Below, one piece after another: positions 15,195 to 32,558 of a stretch of 64,000 nt of DNA. How positions within the stretch are numbered: position 1 is the first letter of the stretch; every line of letters starts with the position of its first letter. A program made the translations under genes and the position numbers. Under the pieces are notes generated by a model, which was not told where the DNA came from, made no database searches, and saw only the letters and a list, made by a program, of their open reading frames with translations. The DNA is from Bradyrhizobium sp. SRL28 (GTDB lineage: Bacteria > Pseudomonadota > Alphaproteobacteria > Rhizobiales > Xanthobacteraceae): positions 1-64,000 of the forward strand of contig NZ_JAHEAG010000017.1 of NCBI RefSeq assembly GCF_018596315.1. The letters run 5' to 3'.

Positions 15195-15713
15195 GTGGAA
15201 AGAGCGGCAAAAAAGGACGCGGTTGAAGCGCTGAACGAGGTCTTCAAGACCACCAGCGTCGCAGTCGTCGCCCACTATTCCGGCCTCACCGTGGCCCAGA
15301 TGCAGAAGCTGCGCATGCAGATGAAGCAGGCGGGTGCGTCGGTGAAGGTCTCGAAGAACCGTCTCGCCAAAATTGCTCTTGAAGGCACGGATGTCGTTGC
15401 CATCGGCTCCCTGCTGAAGGGACCGACCGTGATCGCGACTTCAAACGATCCGGTAGCGGCGCCGAAGGTTGCCATGGAATTCGCCAAGGCGAACGAGCAG
15501 TTCGTCATTCTCGGCGGCTCCATGGGTAAAACCGTCCTGGACGTGAACGGTGTGAAGGCGCTTGCCTCGCTGCCGTCACTCGATGAACTGCGCGGAAAGC
15601 TTGTCGGCCTCCTGGTGGCGCCGGCGACCAAGATCGCTCAGCTCTCGACAGCGCCCGCGGCCAAGCTCGCGCGCGTCGTCCAGGCCTATGCCTCAAAGAG
15701 CGAAGCGGCCTGA
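15195..15713 (+). CDS. rplJ: 50S ribosomal protein L10
   Basis: A 172-residue L10, the base of the L7/L12 stalk. The N-terminal rRNA-binding domain contains VVAHYSGLTVAQMQKLRMQMK and VSKNRLAKIALEGT, and the C-terminal helix (LARVVQAYASKSEAA) carries the L12 dimers. It starts at GTG 15195 behind GGAGAGAG. With L12 it usually represses its own mRNA. Fifty bases separate it from rplL. Confidence 0.98.
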   Translation: MERAAKKDAVEALNEVFKTTSVAVVAHYSGLTVAQMQKLRMQMKQAGASVKVSKNRLAKIALEGTDVVAIGSLLKGPTVIATSNDPVAAPKVAMEFAKANEQFVILGGSMGKTVLDVNGVKALASLPSLDELRGKLVGLLVAPATKIAQLSTAPAAKLARVVQAYASKSEAA

Positions 15714-15763
15714 CCCTTCGCAAATCAAACTGGTTCGAACCAAACGTTTAAGGAAATAGATCA

Positions 15764-16141
<378 letters not shown>

Positions 16142-16160
16142 GCGTACTACACAGAAAAGT

Positions 16161-16196
16161 GTGGGGATTCGCGGGGTTAGCCCCTCGAATCTCCAC
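16161..16196 (+). terminator. Hairpin between rplL and rpoB (attenuator candidate)
   Basis: GTGGGGATTCG (16161-16171) pairs with CGAATCTCCAC (16186-16196), one pair being a G-T wobble, and GGGG/CCCC extends the stem around a short loop. Only TATT follows, so it probably attenuates rather than stops transcription; such a site lowers rpoBC relative to rplJL in other bacteria. The rest of the 369-base gap 16142-16510 shows nothing clear beyond the rpoB leader. Confidence 0.55.
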
Positions 16197-16510
16197 TATT
16201 CCGCCCCATATCGGAGCGGCAGCAGGAAAACGCGGTAGGCGGTGGGGACGGCAGGGTTCCTGGCGTAAGCCGTTGGGAGACAGTCAGATTTCGGGCTTTT
16301 TCAGTCCGTGAAGCGGCAACTTGAGACGGGCGGGTGCAGTCATGCGCCCCGCGCGTCGTTTTGCGTTTTGAAGGTCTAAAGTGCGGGTTCAGGACTTAAT
16401 TCCTGAAATTCAGCTTTGTTCCTTTGAGCGATTCGAAATTCAACCCGAGGGCGATGGCAGTCGCGCTTCGGAAGGTTCGCCCACAAGGGCGACGAAAATG
16501 AGAGGCCACG

Positions 16511-20629
<4,119 letters not shown>

Positions 20630-20778
20630 CGGCAAAGATTCCATGTCCGGCCCAAAGCGCGAAGACAACTTCGCAAGAGGGCCGGACATTCGCGCTCCGC
20701 TCGGACGTTGAGCGGGCGCGGGCCAAAGAAGAATTTCGAATTTGCTGCCGGTGACGATCGGCACGCGAGGAGAAGACG

Positions 20779-24978
<4,200 letters not shown>

Positions 24979-24997
24979 GGGTTCCATTCCGATCAAC

Positions 24998-25031
24998 AAA
25001 AAAGCCGGCTGCGAAGCCGGCTTTTTCTTTT
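24998..25031 (+). terminator. Rho-independent terminator after rpoC
   Basis: AAAAGCCGGCT pairs with AGCCGGCTTTT around the loop GCGA, and a T-rich run (25022-25031) follows. It is placed 20 bases beyond the rpoC stop. It isolates rpoBC from the regulator gene downstream. Confidence 0.9.
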
Positions 25032-25118
25032 TTCGAACGGGAATCTGGCGCTTCACCCGGACGGGTGACGCCTGCTATCAAGTCAGGGAATGATGTCGCG
25101 CCACAACGGTAATATCAG

Positions 25119-26207
25119 TTGGCTGATTTCGAATCCTTGATCGACCGCATCTACGAGGCGGGGCTCGTTCCTTCCCTTTGGCCAGCGCTGCTTGGCGAAC
25201 TCGGTGCGGCGGTCGGCGGCAACGGCGGCTTTCTGTTCGGCGTGCGGGATGGATACACAAGCGCGGTCAATTCTCTCGAATATGACCAGCTCATGCCTAT
25301 TTTCATGAAAGACGGATGGAGCGAGCGCGATCCGAATCTGCCGCGCGCCATCGCCCTGAACCGTGCGGGCTTCGTCACTGATTATGATCTCCTCTCGGAG
25401 GAGGAGATTGCGACCAACGAAGTCTATTGCAACTTTTACCGCAAACACGGCATTGGCTATCGGGCCGGAACGATCATTCCGATGCCGAGCGGCGATTCAA
25501 TCGCAATCGTGATTCCGCGGCATCAGGATCACGGCCCGGTGCCGCAAGAGGTCGTCAATCTCCTGGATGGACTGCGGCCGCATCTGGCCCGGGCCTCCCT
25601 TGCAGCAAACCGCCTTGGCTTCGAGCGCGCACTTGCTCAGGTCGACGCATTGCAGGCGCTGGGTCTGCCGGGCGCGGTGCTGCGCGGGCCCGGCCGGGTG
25701 TTCGCGGCGAACGGCTTGTTCGATGCGCTGATGCCTTCGCTGTTTCAGGATCGCGCCCAGCGCGTGACGATGACGGACGTTGCGGCGGATGCGCTGCTCG
25801 CCGAAGCGCTCGGCACTCTGCCTGTTGCCGGTAGCCGGACCGTGAAATCCATACCGGTCGCGGCGACGGTCGGTCATGTGCCGATGGTGCTGCATGTCAT
25901 CCCCGTACGCGGTTCCGCGCGCGATATCTTCACGCATGCCACCGCGCTCTTGGTGGTGACGCCGGTCGATCGCGCCGCGGTGCCGACCGCGGAGGTCCTG
26001 CAAGGTCTGTTCGACCTGACGCCGGCGGAAGCACGCGTGGCGCGGGGCATCAGCCAGGCCGAAACCATCGATGCACTTGCCGGCGCGACGGGCGTCAATC
26101 GGGAGACGGTGCGCAGCCAGCTCAAGGCCGTGCTGTCCAAGACCGGCCTGTCTCGCCAGCAGGAGCTGGTCAGCCTGCTCGCCGGCAAGGCGTTCCGTAA
26201 CAGTTAG
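25119..26207 (+). CDS. LuxR-family helix-turn-helix regulator
   Basis: A 362-residue regulator. The C-terminal 65 residues form the LuxR/FixJ DNA-binding domain: LTPAEARVARGISQ, ALAGATGVNRETVRSQLKAV and FSKTGL-type end LSKTGLSRQQELVSLL. The N-terminal 280 residues have no recognised ligand domain but begin with the FESLIDRIYEAGLVPSLWP pattern common to a large Bradyrhizobium family. The start is TTG 25119, with a poor ribosome site, chosen because it gives this conserved N terminus. It precedes the flavoenzyme/transport block and could control it; no operator is visible. A terminator follows at 26292. Confidence 0.85.
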   Translation: MADFESLIDRIYEAGLVPSLWPALLGELGAAVGGNGGFLFGVRDGYTSAVNSLEYDQLMPIFMKDGWSERDPNLPRAIALNRAGFVTDYDLLSEEEIATNEVYCNFYRKHGIGYRAGTIIPMPSGDSIAIVIPRHQDHGPVPQEVVNLLDGLRPHLARASLAANRLGFERALAQVDALQALGLPGAVLRGPGRVFAANGLFDALMPSLFQDRAQRVTMTDVAADALLAEALGTLPVAGSRTVKSIPVAATVGHVPMVLHVIPVRGSARDIFTHATALLVVTPVDRAAVPTAEVLQGLFDLTPAEARVARGISQAETIDALAGATGVNRETVRSQLKAVLSKTGLSRQQELVSLLAGKAFRNS

Positions 26208-26291
26208 ACAACCAAACCTACGGTTTACGAGGGCGGAACGCTGGGTCCCTGCGGGCGGAATAGGGCTTCCGCAAGAATACGGTGCGAAGAC

Positions 26292-26318
26292 AAAAGGCCG
26301 GCACAAGCCGGCCATTTT
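26292..26318 (+). terminator. Terminator after the LuxR-type gene
   Basis: GGCCGGC (26296-26302) pairs with GCCGGCC (26307-26313); AAAA precedes and ATTTT follows. It lies 89 bases after the stop. It is a short but canonical intrinsic terminator. Confidence 0.75.
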
Positions 26319-26454
26319 GCTGCTTTCTTTCGTTGCTGCGTTGCGAGGACCCGCTTTGTTCATCTTCCCTTCAGGGTGAAAAGCGCTTTTGCTAGTGTGG
26401 ATTAGACCGGCTGCTTCCCGAAGGCAGGGGGGCCGGGAGGGCGACGGAAAAGAC

Positions 26455-28509
26455 ATGTTGGATCTTGCAATCGTAGGCGGCGGCCCGGGCGGGCTGATGA
26501 GTGCCTGGTATTTGAAGAAAAAGCTCGGCGATCTCTGCCGCGTTACGATCTACGAGGCGTCCGACCGCGTCGGAGGCAAGATCGTCTCGCGCAAATTCGA
26601 TTCCGCGCCGGCGATGTACGAGGCAGGCGTCGCCGAAATCTACGATTATTCGATGACCGGCCCGGATCCGCTGCGGGAACTGATCCAGCATTTCGGCCTG
26701 CAGACGATACCGATGGACGCCGAGCAGGTGCACCTCGACGGCGAGCTGCTCAACGACGTGCCGGGCATGCGCCGCAGGTATGGTGAGAAGACCGCGGCTG
26801 CGATCGAGGCGTTCCGCAAGCGCTGTTCCGACATGGTGTCGCCGATCGAATATTACGAGGGCGTCGGCGCCCACGACAATGAGCACCCCTGGGCCTACAT
26901 GACCTGCGAGGAAGTGCTCGACGAGGAGGTCGACGATCCCACCGCCAAGCGCTTCTTCAAGGTAATGGCCCGCTCCGATATCGCGACCGAAGCCCACAAC
27001 ACCAACGGGCTGAACGCGCTGAAGAACTTCGTGATGGATGTCGAGGGCTATATCGGCCTGTACTCGATCCAGAACGGCAACGAGCAGTTGGTCGAGTGCC
27101 TTCGCTCGGAAGTCGATGCTGATATCCAGCTCAACCATCGCGTGCTCAAGGTCGGCAAGACCGACTCTGGCCGCTACCAGCTCAATATGATGAACGGGAA
27201 GGGGCCGGAGACGCGGGATTTCGATCTGGTGCTGATGTGCCTGCCACATTCCTGGCTCGCCACCATGCGCTGGGATGGCGAAGAACTGCGCAAGTCGATG
27301 GTCAAGCACGTCTCTTATTTCGACCGTCCGGCGCATTACCTGAGGGTTTCGATCCTGTTCGACGAGCCGTTCTGGGGCGAGAAGATCCCCGGCGCCTGGT
27401 TCATGTCGGAGGCGTTCGGCGGCTGCTGCGTCTACAACGAGGGCGCCCGCCACGACGTCGGCAAGCACGGCGTGCTCAACTGGCTGATCGCCGGCTCGGA
27501 CGCGCTGGCGTTTGCCAATCTCAGCGACCAGGAACTGATCGACGCCGCGCTCAAGTCGCTGCCGGCTTCGTTCGGCAACGCGCGCGATCATTTCTTGGAA
27601 GGCAAGATCCACCGCTGGCTGTCTTCAGTCAATGCGCTGCCGGGCGGCCTGCCGGTGCGTGACGTCATGACCAACCACCGGCCGGATCCGAAGCAGCATC
27701 CGGGGATCGTCGTGGTCGGCGACTATCTGTTCGATTCGACGCTGAACGGTCTGCTCGACTCCTCCGACGCCGCCACCGATATCATTCTGACCGAGATGAT
27801 GCGGCTGCGCCGCGCCCGTGCGCAACAGGGTGAGGTATCGTCCGACAAGATCGACCGCAGCTATTTCGAGAATTACCGTGGCATCGGGCCCTACAGCGAA
27901 GTCTGGAGCCGGTTTACCGATCCGGCCTATCTGACGGACCTGATCAAGATCGTCTGGAACAGGGCCAGGGGCTACAAGCTGCTCGTCGCCGGCTCCGCCA
28001 GCGGTGAACTGGTCGGTGCGCTGCGCGAGCGCGGCATCGATGCCTGGGGTATCGAAAACAACAAGGCGATCCACGCCAAAACGCCGAAGGCGCTGAAAAA
28101 GTACAACAAGCTCGGCTCCATCGCCGACATGCCGTTCAAGGACGACGAATTCGATTTCGTGTTCGAGACGAGCCTGTGTCATGTCGCCGAAAAGCAGGTC
28201 CCGCGGGCGGTGCGCGAACTCAACCGCGTCGTGAAGACCGGGCTGGTGTTCGGGTCGGTGACGTCGGACATGGCTCCCGCACTGATCGACCGTTACGACC
28301 TGTTGCGTGGCGTGAAGAAGCTCGGCACCTGGTGGGAATGGTCTGAATTGTTCTTCGGCAACGGATTCGACCTCTCGATGCACCGCCGCGACTGCACCGA
28401 CGCGGTGTGGGCGGCGACATTGGCTGCCAACAAGGGGCCGGGGCAGTGGTACGCCGACGCCGACAGCCTGCGCTATTCGTTCTTTGACAAGGTCGAATCG
28501 GACGATTGA
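26455..28509 (+). CDS. FAD amine-oxidase-like/SAM methyltransferase fusion protein
   Basis: A 684-residue two-part protein. Residues 1-455 are a flavoprotein of the amine oxidase/protoporphyrinogen oxidase type: the Rossmann glycines Gly8, Gly10 and Gly13 in IVGGGPGG, the acidic ribose ligand in TIYEASDRVGGK and a C-terminal FAD segment IVVVGDYLFDSTLNGLLDSS. Residues 490-680 carry a class I methyltransferase: motif I LLVAGSASGELVGAL near 509, the acidic motif II IDAWGIENN and motif IV DDEFDFVFETSLCHV. No signal peptide is present. ATG 26455 follows a purine-rich GGGAGGGCGACGGAAAAG. It precedes an ABC exporter by 165 bases. Function unknown; oxidation and methylation of a small molecule or lipid is inferred. 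Confidence 0.85.
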   Translation: MLDLAIVGGGPGGLMSAWYLKKKLGDLCRVTIYEASDRVGGKIVSRKFDSAPAMYEAGVAEIYDYSMTGPDPLRELIQHFGLQTIPMDAEQVHLDGELLNDVPGMRRRYGEKTAAAIEAFRKRCSDMVSPIEYYEGVGAHDNEHPWAYMTCEEVLDEEVDDPTAKRFFKVMARSDIATEAHNTNGLNALKNFVMDVEGYIGLYSIQNGNEQLVECLRSEVDADIQLNHRVLKVGKTDSGRYQLNMMNGKGPETRDFDLVLMCLPHSWLATMRWDGEELRKSMVKHVSYFDRPAHYLRVSILFDEPFWGEKIPGAWFMSEAFGGCCVYNEGARHDVGKHGVLNWLIAGSDALAFANLSDQELIDAALKSLPASFGNARDHFLEGKIHRWLSSVNALPGGLPVRDVMTNHRPDPKQHPGIVVVGDYLFDSTLNGLLDSSDAATDIILTEMMRLRRARAQQGEVSSDKIDRSYFENYRGIGPYSEVWSRFTDPAYLTDLIKIVWNRARGYKLLVAGSASGELVGALRERGIDAWGIENNKAIHAKTPKALKKYNKLGSIADMPFKDDEFDFVFETSLCHVAEKQVPRAVRELNRVVKTGLVFGSVTSDMAPALIDRYDLLRGVKKLGTWWEWSELFFGNGFDLSMHRRDCTDAVWAATLAANKGPGQWYADADSLRYSFFDKVESDD

Positions 28510-28674
28510 GGTCCGACCGGTTGTAATGAGGCGTGACCGGCTCCGATGAATCAGGGCCGGTCGCGCCAAATGTTTGCCGAATTCATCCCGATCGCATAGA
28601 ATCCTAGGCGGTAGCGCTCGCCGCTGCCGCGTTCGATTTGCGGTCATGCCGGCCGTGCAGCATCGGTTGGTTTC

Positions 28675-30702
28675 ATGGCGCCCAAGCCTCCTTCCTCGGA
28701 TGATCAGAATCCCGCGCCAGCGGACGATCCTGAGCTGACGAAGAAGCGCGTGCTGGAGGCTGTCGCGCCGCTTTCCGGCGGCAAGGCGACCGGCGCGCCC
28801 CCCGACGATGCCAAGGACGACAAAAAGGACGAGATCGAGCTTGACGACGATGATGATGACGAGGACCTCGTCGTCTTCACCGCCAAGGAAGCCGCCGGCG
28901 CGATGGCGACCATCTACGGCTTCGTCAGGCCGTATCTGGGCAATTACAGGAAGCTGCTCGCCTTCGTGACCTTCGGCGTTCTCGTTGAGACGCTGTTCAA
29001 CGTCATCATGCCGCTCAGCCTGAAATTCCTGATCGACGACGCGCTCGGCGAAGAGGACTTTCAGGCGCTCTACAAGATCCTCGGCGTGCTCGCGGTCGCC
29101 GGCATCATCACCTCGATTATCGCGGTCTGGTATGAGCGCTGGGATGCGCGGCTGGCGGCGGGCATCATTGCCGATGTGCGGAGCCGGCTGTTCGAACACG
29201 TCCAGAACCTGCCGGCGTCGTATTTCGCCCGCACCAAGCGCGGTGAGATTCTCTCGCGCTTCTCGATCGACCTTGCGGCCTTCGAAAACTCGGTCAAAAC
29301 CTTCGCCAACAGCGCAGCGCTGCCGTTCCTGGAACTGATCGCCGGCATCATTCTGATGCTGTTTTTGAACTGGCAGCTCGCGGCGGTCGCCCTGCTGGTA
29401 TTCCCGATCACCCTGATCGGGCCGCGGATTCTGACGCCGAAGGCGGTGCAGGCGAATTACGAGCAGAAGCTCAACGAAGCGGCGCTGCTCGGCACGGTGC
29501 AGGAAAACGTGGCGGCGCAGGCGGTGATCAAGGCGTTCAGCCTGCAGCGCCGCACGTTCGGCTGGTTCACCATGCGCAATCAGGATGTGCGCATCAAGAC
29601 CGCATCGGCTGTCTTCCTTTCCACGATGGTGGAGCGCACCGTCACCATCTCGGTATTGCTGCTGCACCTCGTGGTGCTGGCGATCGGCGCGTATCTCGCC
29701 ACCAAGGGCCAGATCACCATCGGCACCTTCGTCACCTTCGAGAGCGCGTTCTGGGAGGTGTCCTACAACATCGCCCATCTGATGCATTTCATTCCGGTGT
29801 CGATCCAGTCGGCGGCGGCGGTGCGGCATATGCAGGAGCTGCTCGATGAGCCGACGCGCGGCGCCGATCGTCCGGGCGCGCCCGATTTACCGCGCATCAC
29901 CAACGACATCACCTTCGACCGCGTCACCTTCGCCTACGAAGGCAGCGAGACGCCGGTGCTCGACAATTTCACCCTCAAGCTAGGCGTCGGCAAGCGTATC
30001 GCGATCGTCGGTCCCAGCGGCTCGGGCAAGAGCACGCTGCTCAACCTGATCCTGCGCCTTTACACGCCGGACGAGGGGAGGGTGGCCATCGACGGCGTCG
30101 ACATCCGCCGTGTGACCCGCGAATCCCTGCGCAGCGGCATGGCGGTCGTGTTCCAGGAGAACATGCTGTTCAACATGTCGCTCCGGGAAAACATCCGGCT
30201 TGGCAAGGAAGGCGCCAGCGACGAGGAGGTCGAGGAAGCGGCGCGCAAGGCCGAGATCCACAGCTACATCATGAGCCTGCCGCAGAAATACGACACGCCG
30301 GTCGGCGAGCGTGGCGACACGCTGTCGGGTGGGCAGCGCCAGCGCATCGCGATCGCGCGCGCGATCATCCGCAATCCCTCGCTGCTGCTACTCGATGAGG
30401 CGACGTCGGCGCTCGACCAGACCACGGAAGCCGCGATCAACCGCACGCTTCTCAACGTTGCAGAGGGGCGCACCATGATCTGGTCGACCCACCGCCTGAC
30501 GTCGGTGGTCGAGATGGACGAGATCATCGTGATTTCAGGCGGCAAGGCGATCGAGCGCGGCTCGCATGCGCAGTTGCTCGCGGCCAACGGCGTCTATCGC
30601 AAGCTCTGGGACGATCAGGGCCGCACGCTGCACAACGCTGCCGGTCAGGCCGACGACGACAATGAAGACGACGATGATGAGGAGGATGACGACGAGGAGT
30701 GA
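28675..30702 (+). CDS. ABC transporter, fused permease and ATPase, acidic tails
   Basis: A 675-residue exporter half-transporter. Residues 1-75 are a charged cytoplasmic lead with IELDDDDDDEDL; six transmembrane helices span about 85-370; the nucleotide-binding domain has Walker A GPSGSGKST (446-454), LSGGQ (550-554), Walker B LLLLDEATSALD with Asp574-Glu575, and the switch histidine in STHRL. The last 20 residues are almost all Asp/Glu. As a homodimer it would export a lipid, peptide or small molecule; the upstream flavin/methyltransferase protein suggests a modified product. Its 3' end overlaps the reverse gene by 58 bases. No ribosome site of strength precedes ATG 28675. Confidence 0.9.
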   Translation: MAPKPPSSDDQNPAPADDPELTKKRVLEAVAPLSGGKATGAPPDDAKDDKKDEIELDDDDDDEDLVVFTAKEAAGAMATIYGFVRPYLGNYRKLLAFVTFGVLVETLFNVIMPLSLKFLIDDALGEEDFQALYKILGVLAVAGIITSIIAVWYERWDARLAAGIIADVRSRLFEHVQNLPASYFARTKRGEILSRFSIDLAAFENSVKTFANSAALPFLELIAGIILMLFLNWQLAAVALLVFPITLIGPRILTPKAVQANYEQKLNEAALLGTVQENVAAQAVIKAFSLQRRTFGWFTMRNQDVRIKTASAVFLSTMVERTVTISVLLLHLVVLAIGAYLATKGQITIGTFVTFESAFWEVSYNIAHLMHFIPVSIQSAAAVRHMQELLDEPTRGADRPGAPDLPRITNDITFDRVTFAYEGSETPVLDNFTLKLGVGKRIAIVGPSGSGKSTLLNLILRLYTPDEGRVAIDGVDIRRVTRESLRSGMAVVFQENMLFNMSLRENIRLGKEGASDEEVEEAARKAEIHSYIMSLPQKYDTPVGERGDTLSGGQRQRIAIARAIIRNPSLLLLDEATSALDQTTEAAINRTLLNVAEGRTMIWSTHRLTSVVEMDEIIVISGGKAIERGSHAQLLAANGVYRKLWDDQGRTLHNAAGQADDDNEDDDDEEDDDEE

Positions 30703-31868
30703 GCGCTGTGGTTTGACCCCGCGCTGATCCCGTTTCGTATCCGCCGCAAGCAGCCTTCGCCGAACCACGCCAGGAAGCGCGCCCAGCGCTGCGCACGCCA
30801 GTATAGCCCGTTCTCGATCGTGACCTTGCGGAAGCTGACGGCTTTTGCCATCGACCATGCGTCGCAAGCCTGCTTGACCGGATCGTCGTAAAAGGAAGCG
30901 ATTTTGTCCGCATCCATGCCCTCGGTCGCAAGCCAGGCGGGGATATGGACGTTGCAGAGTTGGGCTACGTCGGTGAACACCTTGTCGGTGCCGGTGCCGG
31001 TAACCGGGCAGGTGGCCGCAAAGGCGTCGCCGACCAGAACGACGCCGGGTTGGCGATGGCCGGTTGAGACATAGAGATCGGCAGGCCTGATCTTGACGTC
31101 GCCGGCAACGCCGTATTCGCCGGTGATCCGGCGCAGCCTGGGCAGCGCGGCATTCATGGTCTCGACCGGCCTGCGCCGCATCTCGCGCAGCCAGGGATCG
31201 TCGACCTCGCGGTAGACGAAAAGGTTGGCCCGCATCCGGTTTCCGACAGGGAACAGCGTTACATAGGCGACGCGCTCCTTGGCTCGTTCCGAAAAATAGG
31301 TAAGGGCAGGGAATTCGAAGGCCGGGCGGCCGACCGGCACCATGTCAAATCCGATCGAGATGGAATGGCTGACGCTAAGGACCTGGCGCTCGATGCCGAG
31401 ATTGCGCCGCAGCCCGACACTCAGTCCATTGGCCAGCACCACCAGGCGCGCCGAGATGGTTTCGCCGTCGGACAGCGTGAGTTTCTGCCGTTCCGCGCTG
31501 GTCGAGACATCGGTCACCTTGGCGTAGATGATCTCGGCGGGGGCTACGATTTCCGCCCGGACCGCGCCGATCAGTGCGTCGTACATGATGCCGTATTGGC
31601 GGCTTGGCTTCTTGTCGAGGAGGTAGCCGAATCGTGCGATCCAGTTTTCGCCGTCATGGGTGGCCGAGCGAAGTACCGAATCGGCGATTCTGGTTCGGTA
31701 GAAGCGGCCGAGCTGCTCGTCGCCGCTGATTTTTTCGACGCGGAAATCGAACGGATAGACCTGGTGCGGGTCGATCAGGATCGTCGGAATTCCCGCCCGC
31801 CCGAGCATGGCGGCCGCGGTCGAGCCGGCAAGGCCGCCGCCAATGATCGCAATGTCGGTGTATTTCAT
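30645..31868 (-). CDS. NAD(P)/FAD-dependent oxidoreductase with polyserine tail
   Basis: A 407-residue flavoprotein of the geranylgeranyl-reductase/halogenase-like superfamily. Gly10, Gly12 and Gly15-type Rossmann motif IIGGGLAGSTAA is at residues 8-19, the middle RLVVLANGLSVGLRRNLG gives the second NAD/FAD segment, and GVVLVGDAFAATCPVTGTG is the family's GD motif that contacts flavin. The lysine of tryptophan halogenases is not apparent. The last 18 residues are HSS then 12 serines in all with one Leu, encoded opposite the acidic tail of the ABC gene. The ATG at 31868 is followed by a normal N terminus MKYTDIAIIGGG. Likely an oxidase or reductase of a hydrophobic substrate. Confidence 0.88.
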   Translation of the reverse strand: MKYTDIAIIGGGLAGSTAAAMLGRAGIPTILIDPHQVYPFDFRVEKISGDEQLGRFYRTRIADSVLRSATHDGENWIARFGYLLDKKPSRQYGIMYDALIGAVRAEIVAPAEIIYAKVTDVSTSAERQKLTLSDGETISARLVVLANGLSVGLRRNLGIERQVLSVSHSISIGFDMVPVGRPAFEFPALTYFSERAKERVAYVTLFPVGNRMRANLFVYREVDDPWLREMRRRPVETMNAALPRLRRITGEYGVAGDVKIRPADLYVSTGHRQPGVVLVGDAFAATCPVTGTGTDKVFTDVAQLCNVHIPAWLATEGMDADKIASFYDDPVKQACDAWSMAKAVSFRKVTIENGLYWRAQRWARFLAWFGEGCLRRIRNGISAGSNHSAHSSSSSSSSSSSSLSSSA

Positions 31869-32106
31869 GTGGAATCTCAGCCGGGGTGCGACACTTTTGC
31901 ACCCGGAAAGGCAAATAAAGGCTTAGCTGGGTTGCGCTCAGCCGGGGAATTATGTTTCTGATTGTATTTACCCGGGTATAATTAGTGAGCGAGTTGGCGA
32001 CTCAAACCCCTAGGGCGAGGGGTGGAGATGCCATTTCGGACTTCCCGAATTCGCAGGAAGCACTGAATCCGCAGACGCCATAGGCGTTTCCAGCGTTCTC
32101 GTTTCG
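31869..32106. other. Intergenic stretch upstream of the str operon
   Basis: No gene is seen. A TATAAT hexamer occurs at 31977-31982 on the plus strand but lacks a matching -35 box. A small hairpin ACCCCT/AGGGGT lies at 32006-32023. The region between 31869 and about 31930 must hold the reverse-strand promoter of the flavoprotein gene; none could be fixed by eye. Confidence 0.4.
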
Positions 32107-32134
32107 CTTGACTTAACTATCCACCGCTTATAGA
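32107..32134 (+). promoter_or_regulatory. Candidate promoter of the rpsL (str) operon
   Basis: CTTGAC (32107-32112) and TATAGA (32129-32134) are 16 bases apart, matching the alphaproteobacterial housekeeping consensus. Transcription from about 32141 would leave a leader of roughly 418 bases before rpsL. That leader has no coding frame of note and includes the 12-base direct repeat AGTTCTCTTGAG at 32298 and 32312. Confidence 0.6.
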
Positions 32135-32297
32135 AGACGGCCACTTAACGACAGGCGGTGAGCAACGCCAGCGTCGGAACGGAACACCCTTTCAAATCCT
32201 TACGGAAGTTTCCTAAAGGACCGGGACGGGCACCAACCTCGACGAATGCCGCTCAAACGCTGTCGATCATATAGCTAGGCAATGCCAGGGCGATATT

Positions 32298-32323
32298 AGT
32301 TCTCTTGAGCAAGTTCTCTTGAG
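32298..32323 (+). repeat. 12-bp tandem direct repeat in str leader
   Basis: AGTTCTCTTGAG occurs at 32298-32309 and again at 32312-32323, a 14-base period. It lies in the untranslated leader of rpsL. It could be a protein-binding site or a chance duplication; nothing in the sequence decides this. Confidence 0.6.
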
Positions 32324-32558
32324 AGTGAACTCGGATGCATGACCTCGATGACGGGCTGAACAGCGAACGCTGATCGGCCTTGGCTCGCGGTCCTCTGTGG
32401 TGTCGAAGCGCTTTCCGCTCAGCAATGAGTGGTTGGCGCGATTTCGTTTTGCGTGAAAGTTTTTTCGCGTAAGGCGGGGCCGAACGGAACGGCTAGTTCC
32501 GAGAAGAATTTGCGAAAGCCATTCAAGGTTTCGCGCGAACTAAAGGGTGAAGGCTGAC

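Noticed and set aside
28704..28913. Second polyserine reverse frame opposite the acidic N-terminal lead of the ABC gene
   Set aside because: It is short, has no context or ribosome site and simply mirrors the Asp codons; unlike the tail overlap it does not join a real gene.
27625..29829. Reverse open frame of 734 codons opposite the oxidase fusion and ABC gene
   Set aside because: It crosses the boundary of two real genes, has no start signal and no recognisable domain.
31954..31982. TATAAT at 31977 as the str operon promoter
   Set aside because: There is no -35 element at suitable distance; the CTTGAC/TATAGA pair at 32107 fits better.
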